The notes under the pieces were generated by a model. The model was not told the origin of the DNA, ran no database searches, and was given only the letters and a program-made list of their open reading frames with translations. 64,000 nt of DNA from Hyphomicrobiales bacterium. Its GTDB lineage: Bacteria; Pseudomonadota; Alphaproteobacteria; Rhizobiales; Xanthobacteraceae. Position 1 is the stretch's first letter; each line of letters starts with the position of its first letter. The position numbers were made by a program, and so were the translations under genes. Of the stretch, positions 29,553-39,700 are shown piece after piece. The DNA lies in the NCBI GenBank assembly GCA_013911975.1, contig JACESF010000008.1, positions 27,377 to 91,376 of the forward strand, written 5' to 3'.

Positions 29553-29579
29553 CCCCGGGCGAAAGCCCGGGGTTTTTTG
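29553..29579 (+). terminator. Rho-independent terminator
   Basis: ccccgggc-gaaa-gcccgggg-tttttt. Confidence 0.93.
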
Positions 29580-29734
29580 TTGCGCGCCGGAACGAACGCC
29601 CTCCATCGCGGGTTGGCCGACACGGAGAGACCCCGTGGCCGCCACCGCTTCGCCACGCGTGGGTCACGGACCTGCCGAGGTGAAGGTGCATGGATGGCAC
29701 CAGAGCCTGGAATGGCCTGGAAGAGGTGCGTGGA

Positions 29735-30370
29735 ATGAAATCGGTTTTCCTGATCGGGGCAGTGGCGGGCGTGCTGGCGGCTGGACCGGCCTTCGCCGCC
29801 GACCTTGCCCCCGCTGCCGCGATGCCCGTGAAGGCGCCGGTGGCCCAGCCCGCGCCGGTCTTCTCCTGGACCGGATTCTATATCGGCGGCAATGCCGGCT
29901 ATAGCTGGGGCTCCGGCAAGGCCGGCCTCAGCGGCGTCGATCCCGACGGATGGCTGGCCGGCGGCCAGCTCGGCTACAATTACCAGTTCCAGAACAACGT
30001 GCTGGTGGGCCTCGAGGCCGACATCCAGGGCGGCGACGTGAGCGGGAGCACGCTGGGGCTCGACAGCAATCTGGACTATCTCGGCACCGTGCGCGCGCGC
30101 CTCGGCTACGCCATGGACCGCGTGCTGCCTTATGTGACGGGCGGCCTCGCCTATGGGCGCAACTCCATCACCGATTACGGGTTCGAATCGGCTAAGACCC
30201 ATGTGGGCTGGACCGCGGGCGCCGGCATCGAGTATGCGCTGACCAACAACTGGACCGCGCGCGCCGAATATCTCTATACGGACCTTGGTTCGAAGACCTA
30301 CGACAATATCGGCACCGATGCGGGACTGACGAGTTCCAGCGCCAGGCTCGGAATCAATTATAAGTTCTGA
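29735..30370 (+). CDS. Outer-membrane beta-barrel protein (Omp25/RopB-like), paralog 3
   Basis: MKSVFLIGAVAGVLAAGPAFAADL; FSWTGFYIGGNAGYSWG; YLGTVRARLGYAMDRVLPYVTGGLAYG; C-terminal LGINYKF. Confidence 0.92.
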   Translation: MKSVFLIGAVAGVLAAGPAFAADLAPAAAMPVKAPVAQPAPVFSWTGFYIGGNAGYSWGSGKAGLSGVDPDGWLAGGQLGYNYQFQNNVLVGLEADIQGGDVSGSTLGLDSNLDYLGTVRARLGYAMDRVLPYVTGGLAYGRNSITDYGFESAKTHVGWTAGAGIEYALTNNWTARAEYLYTDLGSKTYDNIGTDAGLTSSSARLGINYKF

Positions 30371-30388
30371 TGCCGTAAGGGTCGGTAC

Positions 30389-30419
30389 GGGGCGCGTCGG
30401 ATCCCGGGCGCGCCCTTTT
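30389..30419 (+). terminator. Probable rho-independent terminator
   Basis: gggcgcg...cgcgccc-tttt. Confidence 0.6.
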
Positions 30420-30576
30420 GCTGTCCGCCGTCCCCGGGATGCCCCGGCGCCGCCGGTAATATGCCGACGCAATTGTTGAACGTTTCCGCACAGCCGGGGG
30501 ACGGCCTGCGTCTCGCTTGCGCCCCGCCTCCCGTGATAGAGCCGGGACAAGTGATTTGTCAGACATGAGGATCGAC

Positions 30577-31563
30577 ATGGCTCAGACCGACACCGCGCGT
30601 CCGCTCCGCGTGGGCGTGGCGGGAATCGGGATCATGGGATCCAACCACGCCCGCGTGCTGGCCGAGCTTCCCGGCGCCGAGCTGGTGGCGATCGCCGATC
30701 CGGACATGGCCCAGGCGGGCCGGGTGGCGAACTTCCTGGGCTGCGAGGCGGTGGAGGACCATCACGCGCTCATCGCGCGCGGGCTCGACGCCATCATCGT
30801 GGCCGCGCCCACCCACCTGCATCATCCGGTGGCGCTGGACATCATCAATTCCGGCACCTCGGTGCTGGTGGAGAAGCCGGTGGCCTCCACGGTGGAGGAG
30901 GGGCGCGAGATCGTGCAGGCCGCGCGGGCGAAGAACGTCACGCTCATGGTCGGCCATGTGGAGCGCTTCAACCCGGCGGTCCAGGCGGTGAAGAAGGCCA
31001 TCGCCAACGAGGAGCTCCTGTCCATCGCCATCACGCGGGTCGGCCCGTTCCCGCCGCGCATGTCCAATGTGGGCGTGGTGATCGACCTCGCGGTGCACGA
31101 CATCGACCTGATCCGCTGGTTCACCGGCTCGGATATCATCGAGGTGCAGCCGCAGACCTCCTCCGCCGTGGCGGAGCGGGAGGACATCGCGCTGCTCCAG
31201 TTCCGCACCGCCTCCGGCGTGCTGGCGCACATCAACACCAACTGGCTCACGCCCTTCAAGGCGCGCACGGTGCATGTCGCCACGCGCAAGAAGTATGTGA
31301 TCGGCGATCTTCTCACCCGTCAGGTGACGGAGTGCTTCGACTACCGGCCCGACGGCTCCTATTCCATGCGCCACCTGCCGGTGGCCTATGCGGAGCCGCT
31401 GCGCGCGGAGCTGGAGCAGTTCCTCGACGCGGTGCGCGGCGGCAAACCGCCGGCCGTGACCGGCGACGAGGGCGTCGCCAGCCTGGAGATCGCCATTTCC
31501 TGCCTCACTGGCCGCTCAGAGGCCAGCCGCTCCTCCGCCGACCGCCGCCGCGCGGTGGGCTGA
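30577..31563 (+). CDS. Gfo/Idh/MocA family NAD(P)-dependent oxidoreductase
   Basis: RVGVAGIGIMGSNHARVLAELPGAELVAIADPD; VEKPVASTVEEG; GHVERFNPAVQAV. Confidence 0.93.
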   Translation: MAQTDTARPLRVGVAGIGIMGSNHARVLAELPGAELVAIADPDMAQAGRVANFLGCEAVEDHHALIARGLDAIIVAAPTHLHHPVALDIINSGTSVLVEKPVASTVEEGREIVQAARAKNVTLMVGHVERFNPAVQAVKKAIANEELLSIAITRVGPFPPRMSNVGVVIDLAVHDIDLIRWFTGSDIIEVQPQTSSAVAEREDIALLQFRTASGVLAHINTNWLTPFKARTVHVATRKKYVIGDLLTRQVTECFDYRPDGSYSMRHLPVAYAEPLRAELEQFLDAVRGGKPPAVTGDEGVASLEIAISCLTGRSEASRSSADRRRAVG

Positions 31564-31584
31564 CAACCGAGAATCGAAGGCCGA

Positions 31585-32733
31585 ATGACCACGCATGTGA
31601 CCAGCCAGATGGCCCCCATTCCCTTCATCGACGTCGCCACCCAGCGCGCCCGCCTCGGCGCGCGTATCGACCGGGCGGTGGGCGCGGTCCTGGAAAGCTG
31701 CCGCTTCATCAACGGCCCGGAAGTCTCGATCCTGGAAGAGCAGCTCGCCGCCTTCGCGGGCGCGAAGCACGCCATCGCCTGTTCCAGCGGCACCGATGCG
31801 CTGGCCATGCTCCTGATGGCCTGGGGCATCGGCAAGGGCGACGCGGTGTTCTGCCCGGCCTTCACCTTCTGCGCCACCGCCGAGGTGGTGCCGTGGGTGG
31901 GCGCGACCCCGGTGTTCGTGGACGTGAAGCCCGACACCTTCAACATGGACGCGGACAGCCTGGATCGCGCCGTGGCGGTGGCCAAGGCGGCGGGGCTCAG
32001 CCCCAAGGTGGTCATTCCCGTGGACCTGTTCGGTCAGGCGGCGGACTATGACGCGATCCTGCCGGTGGCGCAGAAGCATGGCCTGAAGGTGCTGTGCGAC
32101 ACTGCTCAGGGCTTCGGCGCCGAATGGCATGGCCGGCGCACGGGCAGCATCGGCGATGCCTCCGCCACCTCCTTCTTCCCCGCCAAGCCGCTCGGCTGCT
32201 ACGGCGACGGCGGCGCGGTCTTCACCGATGACGACGCCCTCGTGCCGGTGCTCAAGAGCGTGCGCGAGCACGGGCAGGGCGTGGACAAGTACGAGAATGT
32301 CCGGATCGGCATGACCGCCCGCCTCGACACCATCCAGGCGGCGGTGCTGATCGAGAAGCTGGACATCTTCCCCGACGAGATCGCCGCCCGCGCGCGCATC
32401 GCGGCGCGCTACAACACGCTCCTGGCGGACGTTGCCATCGTTCCCGCTTTGGCGGAGGGCGCCACTTCCACCTGGGCGCAATACACGATCCGCCTCGCCC
32501 CCGGCCGCCGCGACGCCCTCGCGGACGCGCTGCGCAAGGAGGGCGTGCCCACGGCGGTCTATTACCGGATCCCCATGCACAAGCAGCCGGCCTATGCGTC
32601 GTTCCCGGGGGACAGCCTGCCGGTGAGCGAGGCGCTGTGCGCGGAAGTCATCAGCCTGCCCATGCATGCCTATCTGGACGACGCCACCCAGGACCGCATC
32701 GTCGCCGCCGTCCGCCGCGCTTTGGCGGCGTGA
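31585..32733 (+). CDS. DegT/DnrJ/EryC1/StrS family PLP-dependent aminotransferase
   Basis: FINGPEVSILEEQLAAFAGAKHAIACSSGTDALAMLLMAWGIGKGDAVFCPAFTFCATAE; LCDTAQGFGAEW; ATSFFPAKPLGCYGDGGAVFTDD. Confidence 0.95.
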   Translation: MTTHVTSQMAPIPFIDVATQRARLGARIDRAVGAVLESCRFINGPEVSILEEQLAAFAGAKHAIACSSGTDALAMLLMAWGIGKGDAVFCPAFTFCATAEVVPWVGATPVFVDVKPDTFNMDADSLDRAVAVAKAAGLSPKVVIPVDLFGQAADYDAILPVAQKHGLKVLCDTAQGFGAEWHGRRTGSIGDASATSFFPAKPLGCYGDGGAVFTDDDALVPVLKSVREHGQGVDKYENVRIGMTARLDTIQAAVLIEKLDIFPDEIAARARIAARYNTLLADVAIVPALAEGATSTWAQYTIRLAPGRRDALADALRKEGVPTAVYYRIPMHKQPAYASFPGDSLPVSEALCAEVISLPMHAYLDDATQDRIVAAVRRALAA

Positions 32734-32800
32734 GGGCAGGGGGCGCTGGACGGCGGCCTCTCCCGGTCTCGCCCCTTTCCCCCTCCCAACCCTCCCCCGC

Positions 32801-33600
32801 TTTCCCAGGTCATGGCCGGGCTTGTCCCGGCCATCCACGCGGCTCCGCCTTGTGGTGACGAACGGAAGGGCGTGGATGCCCGGGACAAGCCCGGGCATGA
32901 CGGCTGCAACGGATCGGGACCAGCGGGTTCCTGACTTGCGATGCGTCGGTTCGCTCACCGCTTTCCCATGTCATGGCCGGGCTTGTCCCGGCCATCCACG
33001 CGGCTCCGCCTTGTGGTGGCGAAGGGGAGGGCGTGGATGCCCGGGACAAGCCCGGGCATGACGGCTGCGACGGATCGGGACCAGCGGGTTCCTGATTTGC
33101 GATGCGTCGGTTCGCTCACCGCTTTCCCATGTCATGGCGGGGCTTGTCCCGGCCATCCACGCGGCTCCGCCTTGTGGTGACGAACGGGAGGGCGTGGATG
33201 CCCGGGACAGGCCCGGGCATGACGGCTGCGACGGATCGGGACCGGCGGGTTCCTGACTTGCGATGCGTCAGTTCGCTTACCGCTTTCCCAGGTCATGGCC
33301 GGGCTTGTCCCGGCCATCCACGCGGCTCCGCCTTGTGGTGACGAACGGGAGGGCGTGGGTGCCCGGGTCAAGTCCGGGCATGACGCATGCGACGGATCGG
33401 GACCAGCGGGTTCCTGACTTGCGATGCGTCGGTTCGCTCACCGCTTTCCCAGGTCATGGCCGGGCTTATCCCGACCATCCACGCGGCTCCGCCATGTGGG
33501 GCGAAGGGGGGAGGGCGTGGATGCCCGGGTCAAGCCCGGGCATGACGGCTGCGACCACAATGACGGCGGCGACGGATCGGAACCGGCGGGTTTCTGAGCG
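32801..33600. repeat. 161-bp tandem repeat array, five copies (fifth diverged)
   Basis: Copies begin at 32801, 32962, 33123, 33284, 33445 (exact 161-nt period); each contains atggccgggCTTGTcccggccat and atgcccgggACAAGcccgggcat. Confidence 0.95.
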
Positions 33601-33824
33601 GAGATCCCTCCTCGCCCGGCGGCGCATGCCTGCCCGGCATGAGCGCGGGATTGAAGGGCGAGCTGTCCAGAAGAGGGCAGGCGGCGGGCGACGGGCTCGA
33701 TCCTGACCGTTCCGAGACCCGCGCCGCGCGGGGCGCCCTCCACGCCCGGGGCAGATTGCAGCTACACTCCACACCCTGCCTGTTCTAGGCATGTGAGACC
33801 AAGCCACCCCGCGAATCGCGAACC

Positions 33825-35387
33825 ATGCTGCGCTCCATTCTTTCCGTCGGCGGATTGACGCTGGTCTCGCGGCTGGCGGGGTTCGTGCGCGACGTGGTCA
33901 TGGCGGCGGTGCTGGGCGCGGGGCCGGTGGCGGACGCCTTCCTCGTGGCGTTCCGCCTGCCCAACCATTTCCGGGCCATCTTCGCGGAAGGCGCCTTCAA
34001 CGCCGCTTTCGTGCCCACCTATGCCCGGCTGAAAGAGCAGGACGGCATCCCCGTGGCCCGTGGCTTCGCCGACGAGGTGCTCACCGCCATGGCGATGGTG
34101 CACGGCGTGCTGCTGGCGCTGGCGCTGGGCCTGACCCCGCAATTCGTCGGCCTGCTGGCGCCGGGCCTCGCCGAGGATCCGGCGCGGTTCGACCTCGCCG
34201 TGACGCTCACGCGCATCACCTTTCCCTATCTCGCCCTCATCTCGGTGGCGACGCTGGCCTCCGGCGCCCTGAACGCGGTCGATCGCTTCGCCATGGCGGC
34301 GGCCTCGCCCATCCTGCTCAACATCTGCATGATCGGCACGCTCCTGTGCGCGGGCCTGTTCCCCACCGCCGGGCATGCGGCGGCGTGGGGCGTGCTCCTG
34401 TCGGGCGTAGGGCAGGTGCTGCTGCTGCTGTGGGACGCGGAGCGCTCCGGCATCGGGCTGAGGCTCGCCCGGCCGAAGCTCGATCCCGGCACCAAGCGGT
34501 TCCTGAAGGCGCTCGGCCCGGCCATCATCGGCTCGGCGGGGGTGCAGATCGCGCTGTTCGCGGACACGATCATCGCCACCTTCCTGCCTTCGGGAGCGCT
34601 CTCCGCCCTCTATTACGCCGACCGCATCAACCAATTGCCCATCGGGGTGGTGGGGATCGCGGTGGGCACCGTGCTGCTGCCCGAAATGTCCCGGCGCCTC
34701 GCCGCGAAGGACGATGTGGGCGCCGCCAAGGCGCAGGCGCGGGCAGTGGAGTTCGCCGTGCTGCTGGCCGCGCCCTTCGTGGTCGCCTCGCTGATGATTC
34801 CCGACCTCACCATGCGCGCCCTGTTCGCGCGCGGCGCCTTCACGGCGGGTGACGCGGCGGCGGCGGCGGCGACGCTCCAGGCCTATGCGGTCGGCCTCAT
34901 CGCCTTCGTGGTGCTGCGCGGCTTCATCGCGCCGTTCCACGCGCGCAGCGACACCACCACGCCCATGATCGCCTCGCTGAGCGCGGTGGCGGTGAACGTG
35001 GCGCTGAAATTCGCGCTCATGGGCACGCTGGCCCAGGTGGGGCTCGCGCTGGCCACCGCCATCGGCGGCTGGATCAACCTCGCGCTGCTCATCATCTTCG
35101 CCCGCCGCCAGGGCTTGCCGCTGGGCGACGACCTGCTGGCGGGACGGCTGGTGCGGCTGTTCATCTGCGCCCTGGTCCTCGCCGGGACGCTGTGGGGCGT
35201 GCTCCCCTTCGCCCGGTCTCTCGCCGCCCGCCTGCCGGACGCACGCGAGGAGGTGACGCTGCTGCTTGTGGTTGCCGCCGGCGGCTTTGCCTATATAGTT
35301 GCGGTCATTGCCCTTTTGGGACGTGGCGTGCTGCGCCCGCTGTTGCGGCGGGCCGGCGGCAAGCCGCCTCAAACTCCTGCGAATTGA
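33825..35387 (+). CDS. murJ: Lipid II flippase MurJ (MviN)
   Basis: MLRSILSVGGLTLVSRLAGFVRDVVMAAVLGAGPVADAFLVAFRLPNHFRAIFAEGAFNAAFVPTYA. Confidence 0.97.
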   Translation: MLRSILSVGGLTLVSRLAGFVRDVVMAAVLGAGPVADAFLVAFRLPNHFRAIFAEGAFNAAFVPTYARLKEQDGIPVARGFADEVLTAMAMVHGVLLALALGLTPQFVGLLAPGLAEDPARFDLAVTLTRITFPYLALISVATLASGALNAVDRFAMAAASPILLNICMIGTLLCAGLFPTAGHAAAWGVLLSGVGQVLLLLWDAERSGIGLRLARPKLDPGTKRFLKALGPAIIGSAGVQIALFADTIIATFLPSGALSALYYADRINQLPIGVVGIAVGTVLLPEMSRRLAAKDDVGAAKAQARAVEFAVLLAAPFVVASLMIPDLTMRALFARGAFTAGDAAAAAATLQAYAVGLIAFVVLRGFIAPFHARSDTTTPMIASLSAVAVNVALKFALMGTLAQVGLALATAIGGWINLALLIIFARRQGLPLGDDLLAGRLVRLFICALVLAGTLWGVLPFARSLAARLPDAREEVTLLLVVAAGGFAYIVAVIALLGRGVLRPLLRRAGGKPPQTPAN

Positions 35388-35524
35388 ACGCAACTGGCAT
35401 TTTGCACCGCAAAGAAGCTGTGCTATGCGACGCGAGCGGAACCGGCTCGACAGTTGCGGGAGATGTCGATTTCGCCACTGACACCCCTCGCGGCGCTTCA
35501 AGGTGCCCGATCGGAGCCACGAGA

Positions 35525-36718
35525 ATGCTGGTTTCCCCGCGCCTGATCAAATCGCTCGCGTTCCTCGCCCCCGCGCTTCTTCTGGCCGCCTGCGGCCAGC
35601 CGCAGCAGCAGCAGGGCGGCGGCGCCCCGCCTCCGCCGACCGTGACGGTCGCGAAGCCGGTGTCCCGCGACATCACCGAATATGACGAGTATGTGGGCCG
35701 GTTCGTGGCCATCAACCACGTCCAGGTGAACGCGCGCGTCTCCGGATACCTGGAGAAGATCAGCTTCACCGACGGCCAGATGGTGAAGGAGGGAGACCTG
35801 CTCTTCACCCTCGACCAGCGGCCCTACAAGATCGCGCTCCAGCAGGCCGAGGCGAACCTCGCGCAGGCGAAGGCCAATCTCGACTTCGCCACCACCGACC
35901 TCGAACGCGCCCGCACGCTGATCGAGGATAAGAATTCCAACGCCATCTCGAAGCAGGCGTTCGACCAGCGCACCCAGACCCAGCGGACCGCCACGGCCAC
36001 CGTGCAGGCGCAGGAGGCGGCGGTCGCGCAGGCGAAGCTCGACCTTCAGTTCACCGAGCTGCGCGCGCCCGTGTCCGGCCGCATCGGCGACCGGCGGGTG
36101 TCCATCGGCAATTACGTCATCGGCGGCACGGGCGCCTCGCCCACGCTGCTGGCGCTGATCGTCTCCACCGATCCCATCTATTTCGAGTTCACCTTCGACG
36201 AAGCCTCCCTGCTGCGCTACCAGCGCGCCATGCAGAGCGGGGGCATCGACGGCTCCGCGGTCGATCTCAAGCTGATCGACGACAAGGGCTGGCCCTACAA
36301 GGGCAAGATGGACTTCCTGAACAACGTGGTGGACCGGGAGACCGGCACCATCCGCGGCCGCGCCGTGTTCGAGAACAAGAGCGAGCTGTTCCGCCCCGGC
36401 ATGTTCGCCCGCGTCCGCCTGCCGGCCAGCGCGCCGTACAAGGCGCTGACCGTGCCGGATGTCGCCATCGGCAGCGAGCAGACCCAGAAGTTCGTCTATG
36501 TGGTGGGACCGGAGAACACCGTGCAGATCCGCCCGGTGGTGCTCGGCCCGCTGGACGGGACGCGCCGCGTGGTGAAGTCCGGCCTCACGGCCGACGACGT
36601 GGTCGTGGTGAACGGCCTCATGCGGGTGCGCCCGGGCATCAAGGTGACGCCACAGGAGGAGAAGCCTCCGGCGCCGGCGGACGCGAAGGCGCCCAACGGC
36701 TCCGCGTCGGCGAAGTGA
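35525..36718 (+). CDS. RND efflux periplasmic adaptor lipoprotein (HlyD/AcrA family)
   Basis: Lipobox LLLAACGQ; TVTVAKPVSRDITEYDEYVGRFVAINHVQVNARVSGYLEKISFTDGQMVKEGDLLFTLDQRPYK. Confidence 0.95.
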   Translation: MLVSPRLIKSLAFLAPALLLAACGQPQQQQGGGAPPPPTVTVAKPVSRDITEYDEYVGRFVAINHVQVNARVSGYLEKISFTDGQMVKEGDLLFTLDQRPYKIALQQAEANLAQAKANLDFATTDLERARTLIEDKNSNAISKQAFDQRTQTQRTATATVQAQEAAVAQAKLDLQFTELRAPVSGRIGDRRVSIGNYVIGGTGASPTLLALIVSTDPIYFEFTFDEASLLRYQRAMQSGGIDGSAVDLKLIDDKGWPYKGKMDFLNNVVDRETGTIRGRAVFENKSELFRPGMFARVRLPASAPYKALTVPDVAIGSEQTQKFVYVVGPENTVQIRPVVLGPLDGTRRVVKSGLTADDVVVVNGLMRVRPGIKVTPQEEKPPAPADAKAPNGSASAK

Positions 36719-36731
36719 GGAGGGCGACCCC

Positions 36732-39700
36732 ATGCGCTTGTCCCACTTCTTCATCGACCGCCCCATCTTCGCCTGGGTGGTCTCCATCGTCGTGATGCTG
36801 CTGGGCGGCATCTCCTACCTGCGCCTGCCCGTGGCGCAGTATCCCGACATCGCGCCCCCGGTCATCAACGTGACCGGCCAGTTCCCCGGCGCCAGCGCCG
36901 AGACCGTGGCCGACACCGTGGTCGCGCCCATCGAGCAGCAGATCAACGGCGTGGAAGGGATGCTCTACATCTCGTCCAACTCCACCGCCGACGGACGCTT
37001 CTCCATCGCGGTGACGTTCGACCTCGGCGTCGATCTCGACATCGCCCAGGTGCAGGTGCAGAACCGCGTCGCCATCGCCATGCCCCGCCTGCCGCAGGAA
37101 GTGCAGCAGATCGGCGTCGTCACGGCGAAAAGCTCGCCGGACCTGATGCTGGTGGTGAGCCTCTATTCGCCGGACGGCTCGCGCGACCCGCTGTTCATCT
37201 CCAACGTGGCCAACGTCCAGATCAAGGACGTGCTCTCGCGCATCGACGGCGTCGGCTCCATCACGGTGTTCGGCAACCGCGACTATGCCATGCAGGTGTG
37301 GCTCGACCCCACGCGCCTCCAGGAACTGAACCTGACGGTGGGCGACGTGGTCTCGGCCCTCCAGGCGCAGAACGTGCAGGTGGCCTCGGGCGTGCTGAAC
37401 CAGCCACCCGTGCCGCAGCAGCGCGCGTTCCAGATCGCCGTACGAACGCTCGGCCGACTAACGACGCCGGAACAGTTCGGCGACGTGGTCATCAAGCAGA
37501 CCGAGACGGCCCTGGTGCGGCTGAGGGACGTGGCCCGCGTGGAGATTTCCGCGCAGGACTATTCCTCCACGTCCTATCTCGACCGCGACCTGTCCATCTC
37601 GCTCGGCGTGTTCCAGCGCCCCGGCTCCAATGCGCTCGCCACCGGCAACGCCGTGGTCCAGCAGATGAAGGAGCTGGGCAAGCAACTGCCGGAGGGCGTG
37701 AAGTACGCCATCTATTACAACCCGACCGAGTATATCCAGCAGTCCGTGGACGCGGTGGTGCACACCATCATCGAAGCGGTGGTGCTGGTGGTGATCGTGG
37801 TGCTGCTGTTCCTCCAGACCTGGCGGGCGGCGATCATTCCCATCGTGGCGATCCCCATCTCGCTCATCGGCACCTTCTTCTTCATGTCGTTGTTCGGCTT
37901 CTCGCTGAACAACCTCTCCCTGTTCGGCCTCGTGCTCGCCATCGGCATCGTCGTGGACGATGCCATCGTGGTGGTGGAGAACGTGGAGCGGAACATCGCG
38001 GCCGGGCTCTCGCCGCGCGATGCCGCCTACCGCACCATGGACGAGGTGGGCGGGGCGCTGGTGGCCATCTCGCTGGTGCTGGCCTCGGTGTTCATCCCGA
38101 GCGCCTTCATCACCGGCATCTCGGGCGAGTTCTACCGCCAGTTCGCGCTCACCATCGCGGGCTCCACCATCATCTCGCTCATGGTGTCGCTGACGCTGTC
38201 GCCCGCCATGTGCGCGCTGCTTCTGAAGCCCCACCGGGCGGGCCATGCGGTGCCCTGGTATGCCAAGCCCATCGCCGGCTTCTTCAACGGCTTCAACCGG
38301 GCCTTCGAGGGCCTGGGCAACGGCTATGCCTGGCTCACCTCGCGCCTCGTGCGCGTGGTGGCGCTCATGCTCATCGTCTATGCGGGGCTCGTGGCGTTCG
38401 GCGGCTACCTGTTCACCACCACGCCCCAGGGCTTCATCCCGCAGCAGGACCGCGGCTATCTCATCATCGCGGCCCAGCTTCCGCCGGGCGCCTCCATGGA
38501 GCGCACGCAGGACGTGATGACCCGCGCCGCCGACCGGGTGTTGGGCACGCCGGGCGTGGGCCACATCGTCAACATCGTCGGCTTCTCGGGCGCCACCTTC
38601 ACGAACGCCCCCAATGCCGGCGCCATGTTCGTGATCCTGGAGCCGTTCAGCGAGCGCGGCGGCGATCCCACCCGCACCGCGACCGCCGTGCAGCGGACCC
38701 TGTTCGGCAAGCTCGCCTCCATCGAGGAGGCGATGCTCATCGTCGTGCAGCCGCCGCCCGTGCAGGGCATCGGCAATGCGGGCGGCTTCCGCATGATGGT
38801 GGAGGACCGCGCCGGCCACGGCTACGCGGCGCTCCAGAACACGGTCTATGCCATGATGGGCGCGGCGGCGCAGACGCCGGGCCTCATGCAGGTCTACTCG
38901 CTGTTCGAGACCTCCACCCCGCAAATGTATCTCGACATCGACCGCGCCCGGGCCCAGTTGCTCCAGGTGAACATGGCCAACGTGTTCGGCGCGCTGCAGA
39001 CCTATATCGGCTCCACCTATGTGAACGACTTCAACCTGTTCACCCGCACCTTCCGCGTGCAGGTGCAGGCGGACGCGGCGTTCCGCATGGATCCGAACGA
39101 CCTGCTGAAGATCCGCGTGCGCAACGCGGTGGGCGACACGGTGCCGATCGGCTCCTTCGCCACGCTGAAGGATCTCTCCGGCCCCTATCGCGTGCCGCGC
39201 TACAACCTCTACCCCGCCGCCGAGCTGGACGGCTCCCCGGCGGCCGGCTACTCGCAGGGCCAGGCCATGCAGATCATGCAGGGCCTCGCCACCCGCATCC
39301 TGCCCCAGGGCTTCGCCTATGAATGGACCGCGCTCGCCTACCAGCAGCAGCGGGCCGGCAACACCGCCATCTTCGCCTTCGCGCTGGGCGTGGTGTTCGT
39401 CTTCCTGGTGCTGGCGGCACAATATGAGAGCCTGACCCTCCCATTGGCGGTCATCCTCATCGTGCCCATGTGCCTCGTGGCGGCACTCATCGGCGTGCTG
39501 TTGCGAGGGCAGGACAACAACATCCTGACCCAGGTGGGCTTCATCGTGCTGATCGGCCTCGCGGCCAAGAACGCGATCCTCATCGTGGAGTTCGCCAAGC
39601 AGCTTGAGGACCAGGGGCAAGGGCGCCAGGCGGCGGCGGTGGAAGCGGCGCGGCTGCGGCTGCGTCCCATCATCATGACCTCGCTGGCCTTCATCCTCGG

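Noticed and set aside
32670-33371. Series of 61-131-aa ORFs (MPGTSPGMTAATDR..., MAGTSPAMTWESG..., CPGLSRPSTRL...) at 161-nt offsets on both strands
   Set aside because: These are translations of the tandem repeat; 161 is not a multiple of 3, so frames shift between units, and both strands give similar peptides from the palindromes. Not genes.
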